64,000 nt of DNA from Lacicoccus qingdaonensis (GCF_900101075.1 NZ_FNFY01000006.1:1-64000); one strand, 5' to 3'; positions 46,909 to 57,331 are shown, numbered from the stretch's first letter. The notes: a model not told the origin generated them from the letters alone. Program-made: numbers and translations.

Positions 46909-47899
46909 ATACTTTTACCTCCTCTCCGTCCCATTCATCAGTGTAGATCCAGCATCTGACTTCGTTGCCGTCCTCCTGGGTTTCAAGTTCAGGCAATTTT
47001 GAACAGATATCACTTGCAAACGGGCAGCGTGGTGCAAAACGGCAGCCTTCAGGCATCTCATCCGGCGCAGGAACATTTCCTTTGATTGGAACCAGTTCAT
47101 CCTGGTCCTGGTCGTGACGCGGCAATGAGTTTAAAAGACCGACTGTATAAGGATGGCGTGGATTTTCAAATAAAGTCTCCACGTCTGCCAATTCAACGAC
47201 TTTACCACAGTACATTACTGCGACGTAATCACAAGTTTCAGCAACAACCCCGAGATCGTGAGTGATCATTACAACACTCATGCCGATTTCTTCCTGTAAT
47301 TCTTTGATCAGTTCTAAAATCTGTGCCTGAATGGTGACGTCCAGTGCAGTTGTCGGCTCATCGGCAATGAGCAGCTCAGGTTTACAGGCAAGTGCCATAG
47401 CAATCATGACACGTTGTCTCATACCGCCGGATAGTTCATATGGATATTGATCCACGCGTTTTTCCGGTGACGGGATACCGACAAGCTCAAGCATCTCTAT
47501 CGAGCGTTTAGTACCCGCTTTTTTCCCAAGTCCTTCGTGTATTTTAAATGATTCCCTCAACTGTTGGCCGACAGTGTACACAGGATTAAGTGATGTCATC
47601 GGTTCCTGGAAAATCATTGAGATTTCATTTCCCCGTATTTGTCTCATCCGCGGTTCTTTGGCAGCTGTGAGTTCCTCACCTTTAAAACTGATACTGCCGT
47701 CGACGATTTTACCCGGATCTTCCACGAGTCTTAAAATCGACAGTGCAGAGATACTTTTACCTGAACCGGACTCACCGACAATGCCGAGTGTTTTTCCTTT
47801 AGGTACATTAAAAGTAACACCGTCGACTGCTTTTATTTCACTTCCATCAACAAAGAAGGAAGTTTTTAAATTATTTACATCAAGTATGTTTTCTGACAT
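46886..47899 (-). CDS. oppD: Oligopeptide ABC transporter ATP-binding protein OppD type
   Basis: 337 residues. Walker A GESGSGKS, signature [15 protein letters not shown], Walker [13 protein letters not shown], and the C-terminal [18 protein letters not shown] cysteine block typical of OppD/DppD. The ATG at 47899 lies eight bases after AGGGAG; a GTG nine bases earlier is too close to that site. Seven bases or so separate it from oppB. Confidence 0.95.
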   Translation of the reverse strand: MSENILDVNNLKTSFFVDGSEIKAVDGVTFNVPKGKTLGIVGESGSGKSISALSILRLVEDPGKIVDGSISFKGEELTAAKEPRMRQIRGNEISMIFQEPMTSLNPVYTVGQQLRESFKIHEGLGKKAGTKRSIEMLELVGIPSPEKRVDQYPYELSGGMRQRVMIAMALACKPELLIADEPTTALDVTIQAQILELIKELQEEIGMSVVMITHDLGVVAETCDYVAVMYCGKVVELADVETLFENPRHPYTVGLLNSLPRHDQDQDELVPIKGNVPAPDEMPEGCRFAPRCPFASDICSKLPELETQEDGNEVRCWIYTDEWDGEEVKVYDKEHSS

Positions 47900-47915
47900 T
47901 TTTGTCACTCCCTAC

Positions 47916-48836
47916 CTAGTTTAGGTCCACACGCTTGTTCAGCATTCTGTATGAAATATCAACAAGTAAGTTGACGAATACGAAAGTGACGGCAATTACG
48001 AGCACTGCACCCTGAACAACAGGGAAGTCCCTTTGAAGGATTGAATCGATGATTAATCGTCCAAGACCATTAATTGCGAATACACTTTCTGTCAGTACTG
48101 AACCAGCAAGCAAGTAACCGAACTGCAGACCAACAACGGTTACGACTGGAATTAAAGCATTTTTAAGTGCGTGACGGAAAATTACAACACGTTCCTTTAC
48201 CCCTTTGGCACGGGCAGTACGTATGTAATCCTGTGTAATGACATCAAGCATGGAGCTTCGTGTCATACGTGCAACGATTGCTGCACCGGCTGTACCGAGT
48301 GCAATGACCGGTAACACCAGCTGATCAAGATTTCCCCAGCCTGTCGGTGCAAACCAGCCGAGCTCAATTGAGAACCACTGGATAAGCATTAAACCTAACC
48401 AGAAGTTCGGCATTGAAAGACCGAACAGAGTAACGACCATAAGAGAAACGTCTGAAATAGAGTAACGTTTAACAGCCGAAACGATACCTGCAAGCACACC
48501 TAAAACGACAGTGAATATTGTCGAATAGATTGCCAACTCCAAAGTGATGAAAAATCTTGCCTGAATATGGCTCATTACAGGGATGTTATCTCTGATTGAA
48601 GTACCAAAATCCAGTTGTAAAGCATTCGTTAAAAAGTTCCAATACTGTACATATAAAGGATCATTCAATCCCAAACGCTGTTCAATAGCCGCGACAGTAG
48701 CTTCAGGCGCACTTTCCCCGGCCATGATGACTGCAGGGTTACCTGGAGTGAGGTGCATCAGACTGAACACGAGTATTGAAACCCCGATAAGTACAGGGAT
48801 CAGTTGCAAAACACGTCTAATAATAAATGTTGTCAT
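47916..48836 (-). CDS. oppB: Peptide ABC transporter permease OppB type
   Basis: 306 residues, six helices. Starts FIIRRVLQLIPVLIGVSILVF and carries the EAA loop (DYIRTARAKGVKERVVIFRHALKNALIP), the hallmark of OppB/DppB. GGAGGT before the ATG. Pairs with OppC. Confidence 0.95.
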   Translation of the reverse strand: MTTFIIRRVLQLIPVLIGVSILVFSLMHLTPGNPAVIMAGESAPEATVAAIEQRLGLNDPLYVQYWNFLTNALQLDFGTSIRDNIPVMSHIQARFFITLELAIYSTIFTVVLGVLAGIVSAVKRYSISDVSLMVVTLFGLSMPNFWLGLMLIQWFSIELGWFAPTGWGNLDQLVLPVIALGTAGAAIVARMTRSSMLDVITQDYIRTARAKGVKERVVIFRHALKNALIPVVTVVGLQFGYLLAGSVLTESVFAINGLGRLIIDSILQRDFPVVQGAVLVIAVTFVFVNLLVDISYRMLNKRVDLN

Positions 48837-48846
48837 GATTTACCTC

Positions 48847-49755
48847 CTATTGTTTTTGTTTAGGATCGATTGCATCTCTCAATCCATCTCCAAATAAGTT
48901 AAATGCAAGAACTACGATTACAATCATCATACCCGGGAAGAAAGTAATGTGACCTGCCTGATACATATAGTTACGACCATCATTCAGCATCGCGCCCCAT
49001 TCCGGTGTAGGTGGCTGAACACCGAGACCAAGGAATGAAAGACCTGCTGCAGAAAGAATTGCAGAAGCGATGAATAGTGTTGTGTTAACAATTATTGGTG
49101 ACATGATGTTCGGTAAGATATGTTGGAAAATAATTTTACCGTCTCTGGCACCAAGTGCGCGGATTGCATCGACATACTCCAACTTCTTAGTTGTCAGAGT
49201 GGAACCGCGTACAATTCTGGCAAATTGCGGTAATGAGCCGATCGCGATGGCAATAGTAACGTTGATTGTACTGCCGCCAAGTACGGAAACGATTGCAAGA
49301 GCAAGCAGAATACCAGGGAATGCAAGCAAAACATCCATAACGCGCATGATAATAGTATCAAGCCATCCACCATAGTAACCTGCAAGAATTCCAAGTGGAA
49401 CCCCTACAAAAGCCCCCATAAACGTAGCTGCAAAGCCCACACCGAGTGTTATGTACATACCATGAAGTATACGGAAGAAAATATCTCTGCCGAGATGGTC
49501 CGTTCCGAACCAGTGTGCAGCTGATGGGCCCTCCAGTTTTTCCGTCAGACTCGTAGCGTTTGAACTGACTCCGAGTAAGTTGTAGTTAGCATCTATTGCG
49601 CCAAAGATTGACACGAGGAATAAAAAGGCTAATACATAAAAACCGACCAGGGCTGACTTATTCTTTCTAAGCCGTTTGAAAAACTCTTTAAAACTTTTAA
49701 TTCGCGGGTTCACAGGTTTTGTATCATGAACCCTCTCTTTAGAAGCGACCGCCAT
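48847..49755 (-). CDS. oppC: Peptide ABC transporter permease OppC type
   Basis: 302 residues, six helices with the N-terminal OppC domain (RIKSFKEFFKRLRKNKSALVGF) and the EAA loop (EYVDAIRALGARDGKIIFQHILPN). WFGTDHLGRDIFFR is the usual OppC/DppC signature. First gene of the minus-strand operon, divergent from the four binding-protein genes; AAGGGGG site. Confidence 0.95.
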   Translation of the reverse strand: MAVASKERVHDTKPVNPRIKSFKEFFKRLRKNKSALVGFYVLAFLFLVSIFGAIDANYNLLGVSSNATSLTEKLEGPSAAHWFGTDHLGRDIFFRILHGMYITLGVGFAATFMGAFVGVPLGILAGYYGGWLDTIIMRVMDVLLAFPGILLALAIVSVLGGSTINVTIAIAIGSLPQFARIVRGSTLTTKKLEYVDAIRALGARDGKIIFQHILPNIMSPIIVNTTLFIASAILSAAGLSFLGLGVQPPTPEWGAMLNDGRNYMYQAGHITFFPGMMIVIVVLAFNLFGDGLRDAIDPKQKQ

Positions 49756-49941
49756 TCAAGAGACCCCCTTATCATTGAAATTTAGGAATAGTGAGAAAAC
49801 TATACGTATAATATAGCTATTCAATAATGATACATATTAGATTGCATAATATCAATGTTAAAAAAAGAGAATAAAATCACATAGTTAACAATTTTAAGAT
49901 AAATAGAGACTAATATTGTACTATTGAAAGTAAAAAGACAG

Positions 49942-49971
49942 TTTACAACCATCAATCCCGAGTGCTATAAT
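49942..49971 (+). promoter_or_regulatory. Sigma-A promoter for the first binding-protein gene
   Basis: TTTACA, 18-base spacer, TATAAT (49966-49971). About 50 bases before the start codon at 50023. Confidence 0.65.
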
Positions 49972-50022
49972 ATGATTTAATTCCTAGTTTACTGATAGGA
50001 TATTAAATCGGGAGGTTGGAAA

Positions 50023-51705
50023 ATGAAATACATATTCAGATTATCTTTGTTAATATTGTTCATTGTAATTCTTTCTGCATGTACGGATGACAGCGATGTA
50101 GAAGAGGGCGCTGAAGGTCCTGCAGCAGATGGTAATGAATCAGAGAGCGGCGGAGACCTGGTATTGTCGACAGGCAATGACGTCGTTTCCATGGATCCGC
50201 ACTCCAGTAATGATCTTTATTCGGACCAGGTCAGAAATACGGTTTATGAAGGTCTTGTCACTCAGGATGAAAATCTGGAAATCCAGCCTCTGCTTGCCGA
50301 GAGCTGGGAGCAGGTCAATGATCTGACATGGCGGTTCTCACTGAATGAGGGTGTAACGTTCCATGACGGCAGCGAGTTCAATGCAGATGTCGTCAAAGCT
50401 AACCTTGAGCGTGTACAGGATCCGGCAGTGGCTTCGCCGAGACTGAATCTTTTTGATATGATCGAAGATGTGAATGTCATCGATGACTATACTGTTGAAA
50501 TTGTGACGGAGTATCCTTTTGCACCGCTGCTCAGTCATTTGACACATGACGGGGCGGGAATGATCAGTAAAGAAGTCATAGATGAAGATTATGAAAAGGC
50601 ACTGCAGAATTCCAATTCGGGATATACGGTGGAAGAGTATTATGAACTGAGAGAAGAAGGTTCAGAGGAATTTGAATCAACGGCGGATGAGATTTCCGGT
50701 GATGTCGGAGCGGTGGTCGATCAGAAGCCTGTCGGTACGAATTATGCAGAGTTCGAGTCAAGAACACCGGGTGAACGCACTGTCCTGAAACGATTCGAAG
50801 ACTATTGGCAGGAGCCGATGAATCTCGATACGATCACTTTCAAGATTGTAACGGAGACCGGCTCAAGAATCGCGGAGCTTGAAACGGGTGAGTCCCATGT
50901 CATCACCGGTTTTGAACCGACCAACCTTGAAAGGATCGAGGAAAATCCCGATACGGAACCCTACACATTATATAACATAGCGATGGAGTTCATCGGATTC
51001 AACACACAAAAAGAACCGCTCGATGATGTCAGGGTCAGACAGGCGATCTCACATGTCGTGGACCGTGAGGAAATCATCGACGGCATATACAGCGGCACGG
51101 GAAGAATTCCGGAAGGGCCTATCGTTGAAGGTCTGACAGGGCACGATGAAGATGTTGAAAACCTGGAGTATGACCTGGAAGAAGCCGACAGGCTGATGAC
51201 AGAAGCAGGGTATGAAGATGGTTTTGACATTTCCATCATTACAAACGATGCACCTGAAAGGGTGGACGCCGCTATTTATCTGCAGGAAGCATTGGAAGAA
51301 ATCAATGTCAATGCGACTGTCGATCAGATGGAGTGGGGCGCGTATCTGGAAGAAGCTTCAACGGGGGATCACGATATATTCCTGTTAGGCTGGCCGAATG
51401 CCACGGGTGATCCGGACCAGTCATTGTGGCCTTTATTCCACTCGAGCATGGCAGGTGCGCAGGGTAACAGAACTTTTTATGACAACCCTGAAGTGGATGA
51501 ACTGCTTGAAGCGGGCCGTCAGGAGTCGGATGAAGAAGAACGATCAGAAATCTATGAAGAGGCTCAGGAGATACTGGTGGAAGATGCGCCGATGATCTAT
51601 ATGAGACAGGCTCTCAGCATGAATGCCCACAGACAGGAAGTGGAAGGTCTGTATATCAGTGATTATAACAAGCCGGACTTCAGAGATGTGACTTTGACAG
51701 AATAA
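50023..51705 (+). CDS. Peptide-binding lipoprotein (SBP family 5), paralogue 1
   Basis: 560 residues. Lipobox LSAC (Cys20) then an acidic linker. The family 5 start GGDLVLSTGNDVVSMDPHSSND and the block GVTFHDGSEFNADVVKANLERV identify an extracellular peptide/glutathione/nickel-type binding protein. By overall look it is nearest to proteins labelled GsiB-like. Very similar to the next gene, 22 bases downstream. GGGAGG site. Presumably delivers substrate to the OppBCDF translocator encoded divergently. Confidence 0.93.
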   Translation: MKYIFRLSLLILFIVILSACTDDSDVEEGAEGPAADGNESESGGDLVLSTGNDVVSMDPHSSNDLYSDQVRNTVYEGLVTQDENLEIQPLLAESWEQVNDLTWRFSLNEGVTFHDGSEFNADVVKANLERVQDPAVASPRLNLFDMIEDVNVIDDYTVEIVTEYPFAPLLSHLTHDGAGMISKEVIDEDYEKALQNSNSGYTVEEYYELREEGSEEFESTADEISGDVGAVVDQKPVGTNYAEFESRTPGERTVLKRFEDYWQEPMNLDTITFKIVTETGSRIAELETGESHVITGFEPTNLERIEENPDTEPYTLYNIAMEFIGFNTQKEPLDDVRVRQAISHVVDREEIIDGIYSGTGRIPEGPIVEGLTGHDEDVENLEYDLEEADRLMTEAGYEDGFDISIITNDAPERVDAAIYLQEALEEINVNATVDQMEWGAYLEEASTGDHDIFLLGWPNATGDPDQSLWPLFHSSMAGAQGNRTFYDNPEVDELLEAGRQESDEEERSEIYEEAQEILVEDAPMIYMRQALSMNAHRQEVEGLYISDYNKPDFRDVTLTE

Positions 51706-51727
51706 ATTTGATAAAGGGGGGGTACGA

Positions 51728-53410
51728 ATGAAATATACATTTAGACTATCTTTGTTGGCTTTGTTTACGATGGTGCTTGCAGCATGTACCGATGACAGCG
51801 GTGTTGAGCAGGCAGCCGAAGATAGTGAGTCCGAGGAGAGCAGTGACTATCAAGGCGGCGATCTGGTGTTATCAACCGGCAATGATGTTGTATCACTGGA
51901 TCCGCATGCCAGTAACGAATTGTATTCAGACCAGGTCAGAAACACTATTTACGAAGGTCTGGTGACGCAGAATGAAGCATTTGAAATCCAACCTTTACTT
52001 GCCGAAGATTGGAAGCAGGTCGATGATCTGACATGGCAGTTCAATTTGAGAGAAGATGTGACATTTCATGATGGCAGCGAATTTGATGCTGAAGTTGTGA
52101 AAGCAAATCTTGACAGAGTTCGAGATCCTGCGGTGGCATCCCCGAGATTGAGTATCTTTGAAATGATTTCAGAAGTGAATGTCATCGACGATCATACAGT
52201 TGAAATTATAACTGAATATCCATTCGCCCCGCTTCTTAACCATCTGACCCATGATGGCGGCGGGATGATAAGTAAGCAGCTCATTGACGAAGATTATGAA
52301 CAGGCTTTACAAAATGCAGGTTCCGAATATTCGCTGGATGAATACTATGAAATCCGGGAGAATGACGATGAAGAGTTTGAAGAAACAGCGGATGAAATAT
52401 CCGGAGATGTCGGAGCGATAGTGGACAGCAACCCCGTGGGTACGAATTACGCACAGTTTGGGTCGAGAGCACCGGGAGAAAACATAGTTATAGAAAGGTT
52501 TGACGATTACTGGCAGGAACCGATGAATCTGGACTCCATCACTTTTAAGATTGTAACGGAAACAGGTTCGAGAATTGCAGAGCTTGAAACTGGCACGTCC
52601 CATGTAATATTCGGTTATGAACCTGGCAGTGCTGAAAGAATTGAGAATAATCCGGAAACAGAAACTTATAATAACTCTAATGTTGCAATTGAATTTATCG
52701 GTTTTAATAATCAGAAAGAACCATTGGATGATGTCAGAGTGCGGCAGGCAATCACTCATGCTGTGGACAGGGAAGAGATTATAGAAGGTATCTACAGCGG
52801 TATTGGTGAAGTACCGGACGGCCCTTTAGTTGAAGGTCTGACCGGTCACAATAATGAGATGGAGAATTTGGAATATGATTTGGAAAAAGCCGAAAAGCTC
52901 ATGGAGGAAGCAGGTCATGAGGATGGTTTTGAACTGAGCATCATAACGAATGACACACCTCAGAGAGTGGATGCTGCCATTTATCTGCAGGAATCATTGG
53001 CTGACATAAACATAACAGCAACTGTCGATCAGATGGAATGGGGTGCGTATCTGGAAGAAGCTTCAACCGGTGAACATGATATATTTCTTTTAGGATGGCC
53101 CAATTTTACGGGAGATCCGGATCAGTCACTATGGCCGTTATTCCACTCGAGTATGATGGGCGCACAGGGTAACAGAGTATTTTATGATAATCCTGAAGTT
53201 GACCAGCTGCTTGAAAACGGCAGGCAGGAATCGGATGAAGAAGTAAGAGCTGATATATATGAGAAGGCGCAGGAAATTTTAATAGAAGAGGCGCCGATGA
53301 TTTATATGAATCAGGGAATCAGTATGAATGCTTACCGGAGTGAGGTGGAAGGTCTCTATATAGATGATTATATAAAGCCCGACTTCAGAGATGTGACATT
53401 AAGTGAATAG
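51728..53410 (+). CDS. Peptide-binding lipoprotein (SBP family 5), paralogue 2
   Basis: 560 residues, Cys20 lipobox (LAAC). Long stretches are the same as paralogue 1 (for example NLEYDLE..., EWGAYLEEASTG, LLGWPN), pointing to a recent duplication. Differences cluster in residues 180-230 and 290-320, where ligand contacts could lie. Shares the promoter of paralogue 1; a terminator follows. Confidence 0.93.
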   Translation: MKYTFRLSLLALFTMVLAACTDDSGVEQAAEDSESEESSDYQGGDLVLSTGNDVVSLDPHASNELYSDQVRNTIYEGLVTQNEAFEIQPLLAEDWKQVDDLTWQFNLREDVTFHDGSEFDAEVVKANLDRVRDPAVASPRLSIFEMISEVNVIDDHTVEIITEYPFAPLLNHLTHDGGGMISKQLIDEDYEQALQNAGSEYSLDEYYEIRENDDEEFEETADEISGDVGAIVDSNPVGTNYAQFGSRAPGENIVIERFDDYWQEPMNLDSITFKIVTETGSRIAELETGTSHVIFGYEPGSAERIENNPETETYNNSNVAIEFIGFNNQKEPLDDVRVRQAITHAVDREEIIEGIYSGIGEVPDGPLVEGLTGHNNEMENLEYDLEKAEKLMEEAGHEDGFELSIITNDTPQRVDAAIYLQESLADINITATVDQMEWGAYLEEASTGEHDIFLLGWPNFTGDPDQSLWPLFHSSMMGAQGNRVFYDNPEVDQLLENGRQESDEEVRADIYEKAQEILIEEAPMIYMNQGISMNAYRSEVEGLYIDDYIKPDFRDVTLSE

Positions 53411-53418
53411 TTGATTAT

Positions 53419-53467
53419 AAAGCTGTGACAACTCATGAAAGATTTATAAAGCTGTCACAGCTTTTTA
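53419..53467 (+). terminator. Terminator after SBP paralogue 2
   Basis: AAAGCTGTGACA / TGTCACAGCTTT stem with a 20-base loop and a T-run. Confidence 0.75.
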
Positions 53468-53498
53468 TTATCCTGAATATTTATCAGAAAATTCTCTA

Positions 53499-53527
53499 TT
53501 GATTGAATAAAGAGATTAAAGTATCAT
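53499..53527 (+). promoter_or_regulatory. Promoter for SBP paralogue 3
   Basis: TTGATT, 17-base spacer, TATCAT (53522-53527), 32 bases before the start codon. Confidence 0.5.
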
Positions 53528-53558
53528 GTTGGTAACCATAAAAATGGAGGGGACTGGA

Positions 53559-55250
53559 ATGAAAAATATATGGAAATTATTTTTACTCAGTATTATGGTT
53601 TTAGTGTTGGCGGCGTGTACGGATGACGACAGTGTCGATGAAGAAGCGGCAGAGGGGGATGGTTCCGACGATCAGACGGAAACAGCCGACGGAGGGGATT
53701 TGACGATTGCAATTCCGAGTGACGCAGTGTCAATGGATCCGCACGGCAGTAACGATGTACCATCGGAACAGGTGAGGGATGAAATTTACGAAGGGCTTGT
53801 CACGCAGGATGAGAATTTGGAAATTGTACCACTGCTTGCTGAAGGATGGGAAGAGGTAGATGAAACTACAATGCAGTTCACATTGCAGGAAGGTGTAACT
53901 TTCCATGACGGTAGTGAATTCAATGCTGAAGTGGTTAAAGCCAACATTGACCGTCTGCTTGATCCGGCAGTGGCGTCACCGAGATCATTCCTGCTGGAGA
54001 TGGTTGCCGAAGTTAATGTGGTAGATGACTATACAGTTGAATTTGAATTGGAATATCCATATTCACCACTTCTGAACAACTTATCACACGGTGCCGGAAA
54101 GATGATCAGCAAGGACTTGATCGATGCCGATTATGAGAACGCTTTATCCGAAGCCGGTGAAGACATGTCCGTGGAGGAATATTACGAACTTCGTGAAGCA
54201 GGCGGAGAAGAACATGAAGAAGTCGCAAACTCGATCGCAGGAGACGTGAGTACCCTGATCGAGCAGGAGCCTGTCGGAACGAACTATATGGCGTTCGAAT
54301 CCAGAAACCCTGGTGAAAGTACAGTTTTAACGAAATACACAGACTACAGGGACGGTGAAGCCACGATCGACAGTGTGACATATAAAGTGGTGACCGAGAC
54401 AGGATCCAGAATTGCGGAACTTGAGACAGGTGCCTCCGATTTCGTACTCGGCGTCCAGTCAAGCAATATCGACCGGGTTGAAGGCAATGATGAAATGACG
54501 CTCGAGCGGAACGAATCGGTATCAATCGACTATATCGGTTTCAATACAGAAAATGAACCGTTCGATGATCCGCTGGTGCGTCAGGCCGTGACGCACGCAT
54601 TTGATAAAGAGGCAGTATTATCAGGTGTTTATAATGACTCCGGCAGACCTGCGGTAGCACCGCTGGCACCTGATGTTCTGGGACATTCAGAAGATCTTGA
54701 GGGTTTGGAATATGATATGGACAGAGCGGAGGAACTGCTTGAAGAAGCAGGCTATGCAGACGGTTTTGATGTCACGTTGATGGTAAATGATGATAATCCG
54801 GAGCGTGTGGATATGGCTGTATTTCTGCAGGAGTCACTTGCAGATCTTGATATAAATGTGAATGTCGAACAGGTTGAATGGGGTGCATATCTCGATGCCA
54901 CGGCAAATGGGGAACATGACATGTTCATTCTGGGATGGTCAAATTCAACCGGGGACCCGGATAACGGCATAGCACCATTATTCCATTCTGAAAATATGGG
55001 AGATACGGGCAACCGATCATTCTTTGATAATGAGGAACTGGACAGCCTGCTTGACGAAGGCGCCCAGGTGACTGATGAAGATGAGCGGCAGGAAATTTAT
55101 GAAGAGGCGCAACAGCTGCTGGTGGAAGAAGCACCGGCCATCTTTGTCAGACATGGTGAAAATTTAAATGCATATAATAATAATGTCGAAGGGATTCATA
55201 TCGACAGTTACAACATCTACGACTTCAGAGACGTCACTTTTGCAGAATAA
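53559..55250 (+). CDS. Peptide-binding lipoprotein (SBP family 5), paralogue 3
   Basis: 563 residues. Lipobox LAAC (Cys20), acidic linker, GGDLTIAIPSDAVSMDPHGSND start. More distant from paralogues 1 and 2, for example in the 460-480 region where WSNSTGDPDNG replaces the WPN...GDPDQS form. Start at 53559 behind GGAGGGG; a longer frame from 53526 overlaps the promoter. Own promoter and terminator. Confidence 0.93.
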   Translation: MKNIWKLFLLSIMVLVLAACTDDDSVDEEAAEGDGSDDQTETADGGDLTIAIPSDAVSMDPHGSNDVPSEQVRDEIYEGLVTQDENLEIVPLLAEGWEEVDETTMQFTLQEGVTFHDGSEFNAEVVKANIDRLLDPAVASPRSFLLEMVAEVNVVDDYTVEFELEYPYSPLLNNLSHGAGKMISKDLIDADYENALSEAGEDMSVEEYYELREAGGEEHEEVANSIAGDVSTLIEQEPVGTNYMAFESRNPGESTVLTKYTDYRDGEATIDSVTYKVVTETGSRIAELETGASDFVLGVQSSNIDRVEGNDEMTLERNESVSIDYIGFNTENEPFDDPLVRQAVTHAFDKEAVLSGVYNDSGRPAVAPLAPDVLGHSEDLEGLEYDMDRAEELLEEAGYADGFDVTLMVNDDNPERVDMAVFLQESLADLDINVNVEQVEWGAYLDATANGEHDMFILGWSNSTGDPDNGIAPLFHSENMGDTGNRSFFDNEELDSLLDEGAQVTDEDERQEIYEEAQQLLVEEAPAIFVRHGENLNAYNNNVEGIHIDSYNIYDFRDVTFAE

Positions 55251-55257
55251 TTTATGA

Positions 55258-55293
55258 ACAGGCAGGCCGGGGGTTTCCGGTCTGTTTTTTTGA
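55258..55293 (+). terminator. Terminator after SBP paralogue 3
   Basis: CAGGCCGG / CCGGTCTG stem (one G-U) followed by TTTTTTT. Confidence 0.75.
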
Positions 55294-55333
55294 TGCTTCA
55301 GAAAAAATTTATACATGTATGAATAAAATTATA

Positions 55334-55362
55334 TTGAAAACGCTGTCATTTAGGAATATAAT
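55334..55362 (+). promoter_or_regulatory. Sigma-A promoter for SBP paralogue 4
   Basis: TTGAAA (55334-55339), 17-base spacer, TATAAT (55357-55362). This leaves a leader of about 160 nt before the start at 55531, in which no known riboswitch was recognised. Confidence 0.7.
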
Positions 55363-55530
55363 GACTGATGGGGGTAATTTGATTCAAAATGGGGATAAGA
55401 CTACTATTTGTATGTTCTGTTATTTCAATTATGAGATATTTCAAAAGTTTCATTGAAATTAAAAAAATATTGAGGTATATTAAAAAAAGGTTAAGATTTT
55501 CATTTGATTTTAATAATAGGAGGAGAATGA

Positions 55531-57279
55531 ATGAAAAATTTTAAATTGTTTTTCATGATGGTAATGATTACAGTCCTTTCTGCAGTGCTTGTTGCCTGTG
55601 CTGATGACAGTGATGTAGATCCTGCAGCAGACACTGAAGAAGGCACAGCAACAGAAGAAGGTACTGAAGAGGGATCAGAAAGCGGTTCTGAAGATGCTGC
55701 CGGCGGCGGTTCAGGCGGCGGAGATCTGGTCATTTCTGAAGCTTCGGATATTGTAAGTCTGGATCCACACGGAAATAACGATGTCCCTTCAAGTAACGTA
55801 CGTAATAACATCTACGAATCCCTTACATACTTGGATGAAGATATGGAAGTTCAGCCAAGACTTGCTACCGAGTGGGAAGAAATTGATGATACCACTTGGC
55901 AGTTCACACTTAAGGAAGGCGTCACTTTTCATGATGGTACAGAGTTTAATGCAGAAGTAGTGGAAGCAAACCTGGAGCGTGTCATCGATCCGGCTGTCGC
56001 TTCACCGCGTATGTTCCTATATGAAATGATTACCGGAGTGGAAGCTGTTGATGATTACACAGTAGAAGTCACTTTGGAGTATCCTTTTGCACCGATCCTA
56101 GCCCACCTGGCACATGACGCTGGCGGCATGATCAGTAAAGATGTCATCGATGCTGACTATGAAGCGGCTCTGTCAGAAGCAGGAGAGGATATGTCTGTTG
56201 ATGAATACTACGAGCTTCGTGAAGAAGGCGGAGAAGAGCATGAAGAAATCGCAGATGCAATCACTGAAGAAACAGGTAACTATATTGCTGATAATCCAGT
56301 AGGTACAGGTCCGTTCGAATTTGAATCACGTGCTGCAGGTGAAAATGTGGTACTTGCTAATAATGCGGATTATCACGATGAAGAAAATGCAGCACAGCTT
56401 GATTCTGTAACATTTAAAGTTGTCCCGGAAACAGCAGCACGTCTGGCTGAAATTGAAACGGGTGCAAGCCATGTTGCAGGTGGTGCAGAACCGACAAACA
56501 TCGACCGTATGGAACAGCATGATGCAACTGAAGTAGACTTGACACCGTCACTCGGTCTGTCTTATGTCGGCTTTAATGTCGAACAGGAACCTTTGGATGA
56601 TCCTTTAGTACGTCAGGCAATCTCTTACGCAATCGACCGTGAAGCGATCATCGAAGGTATTTACGAAGGTGTCGGGACACCTGCTGAAGGTCCGCTTGCT
56701 CCGGGAGTATTCGGATATGATGAAGATGTCTCGGGTATCACTTATGATTTAGACCGCGCGAAAGAATTGATGGCTGAAGCTGGCCATGAAGATGGTTTCG
56801 ATATTGAAATCCTTACGAATGACCAGCCTCAGCGTGTAGATACAGCAATCTATATGCAGGAAGCGCTTGAAGAGCTGAACATTGATGTTTCGGTTCAGCA
56901 GCTTGAGTGGGGCGCGTATCTTGAAACAACAGCTGCAGGCGACCACGACATGTTCGTACTTGGATGGTCGACAGTAACCGGAGATGCCGACTACGGTATG
57001 TACGCACTTCTGCATTCTTCAATGCACGGTGATCCGGGTAACCGTTCATTCCTGTCCAACGATAATGTGGATGAACTGCTGGAACAAGGACGTACTGAAA
57101 CCGACCCTGATGCACGTCAGGAAATCTACAGCGAACTTCAGGCAGAATTAGTGGATATTGCTCCAATGATCTACATTCACCACCAGGATTTCGTTACGGG
57201 TATTAACTCAAATGTAGAAAACTTTGAAATTGATGCATTAGGTATTTACCAGCTTAGAGAAACAACAGTCTCAGAATAA
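55531..57279 (+). CDS. Peptide-binding lipoprotein (SBP family 5), paralogue 4
   Basis: 582 residues. Lipobox LVAC (Cys23), then a Gly/Glu/Ser linker longer than in the others. GGGDLVISEASDIVSLDPHGNND start and HDGTEFNAEVVEANLERV block. The most diverged of the four (ends LGIYQLRETTVSE). Codon choice favours GCA, CTT and CGT, as in highly expressed genes such as gcvPB. Own promoter with long leader, strong terminator. Confidence 0.93.
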   Translation: MKNFKLFFMMVMITVLSAVLVACADDSDVDPAADTEEGTATEEGTEEGSESGSEDAAGGGSGGGDLVISEASDIVSLDPHGNNDVPSSNVRNNIYESLTYLDEDMEVQPRLATEWEEIDDTTWQFTLKEGVTFHDGTEFNAEVVEANLERVIDPAVASPRMFLYEMITGVEAVDDYTVEVTLEYPFAPILAHLAHDAGGMISKDVIDADYEAALSEAGEDMSVDEYYELREEGGEEHEEIADAITEETGNYIADNPVGTGPFEFESRAAGENVVLANNADYHDEENAAQLDSVTFKVVPETAARLAEIETGASHVAGGAEPTNIDRMEQHDATEVDLTPSLGLSYVGFNVEQEPLDDPLVRQAISYAIDREAIIEGIYEGVGTPAEGPLAPGVFGYDEDVSGITYDLDRAKELMAEAGHEDGFDIEILTNDQPQRVDTAIYMQEALEELNIDVSVQQLEWGAYLETTAAGDHDMFVLGWSTVTGDADYGMYALLHSSMHGDPGNRSFLSNDNVDELLEQGRTETDPDARQEIYSELQAELVDIAPMIYIHHQDFVTGINSNVENFEIDALGIYQLRETTVSE

Positions 57280-57295
57280 TAACTGTCACACATAA

Positions 57296-57331
57296 AATAG
57301 ATGATGTCATTTTGACATCATCTATTTTTTG
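57296..57331 (+). terminator. Terminator after SBP paralogue 4
   Basis: Perfect stem AATAGATGATGTCA / TGACATCATCTATT followed by TTTT. Confidence 0.9.
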
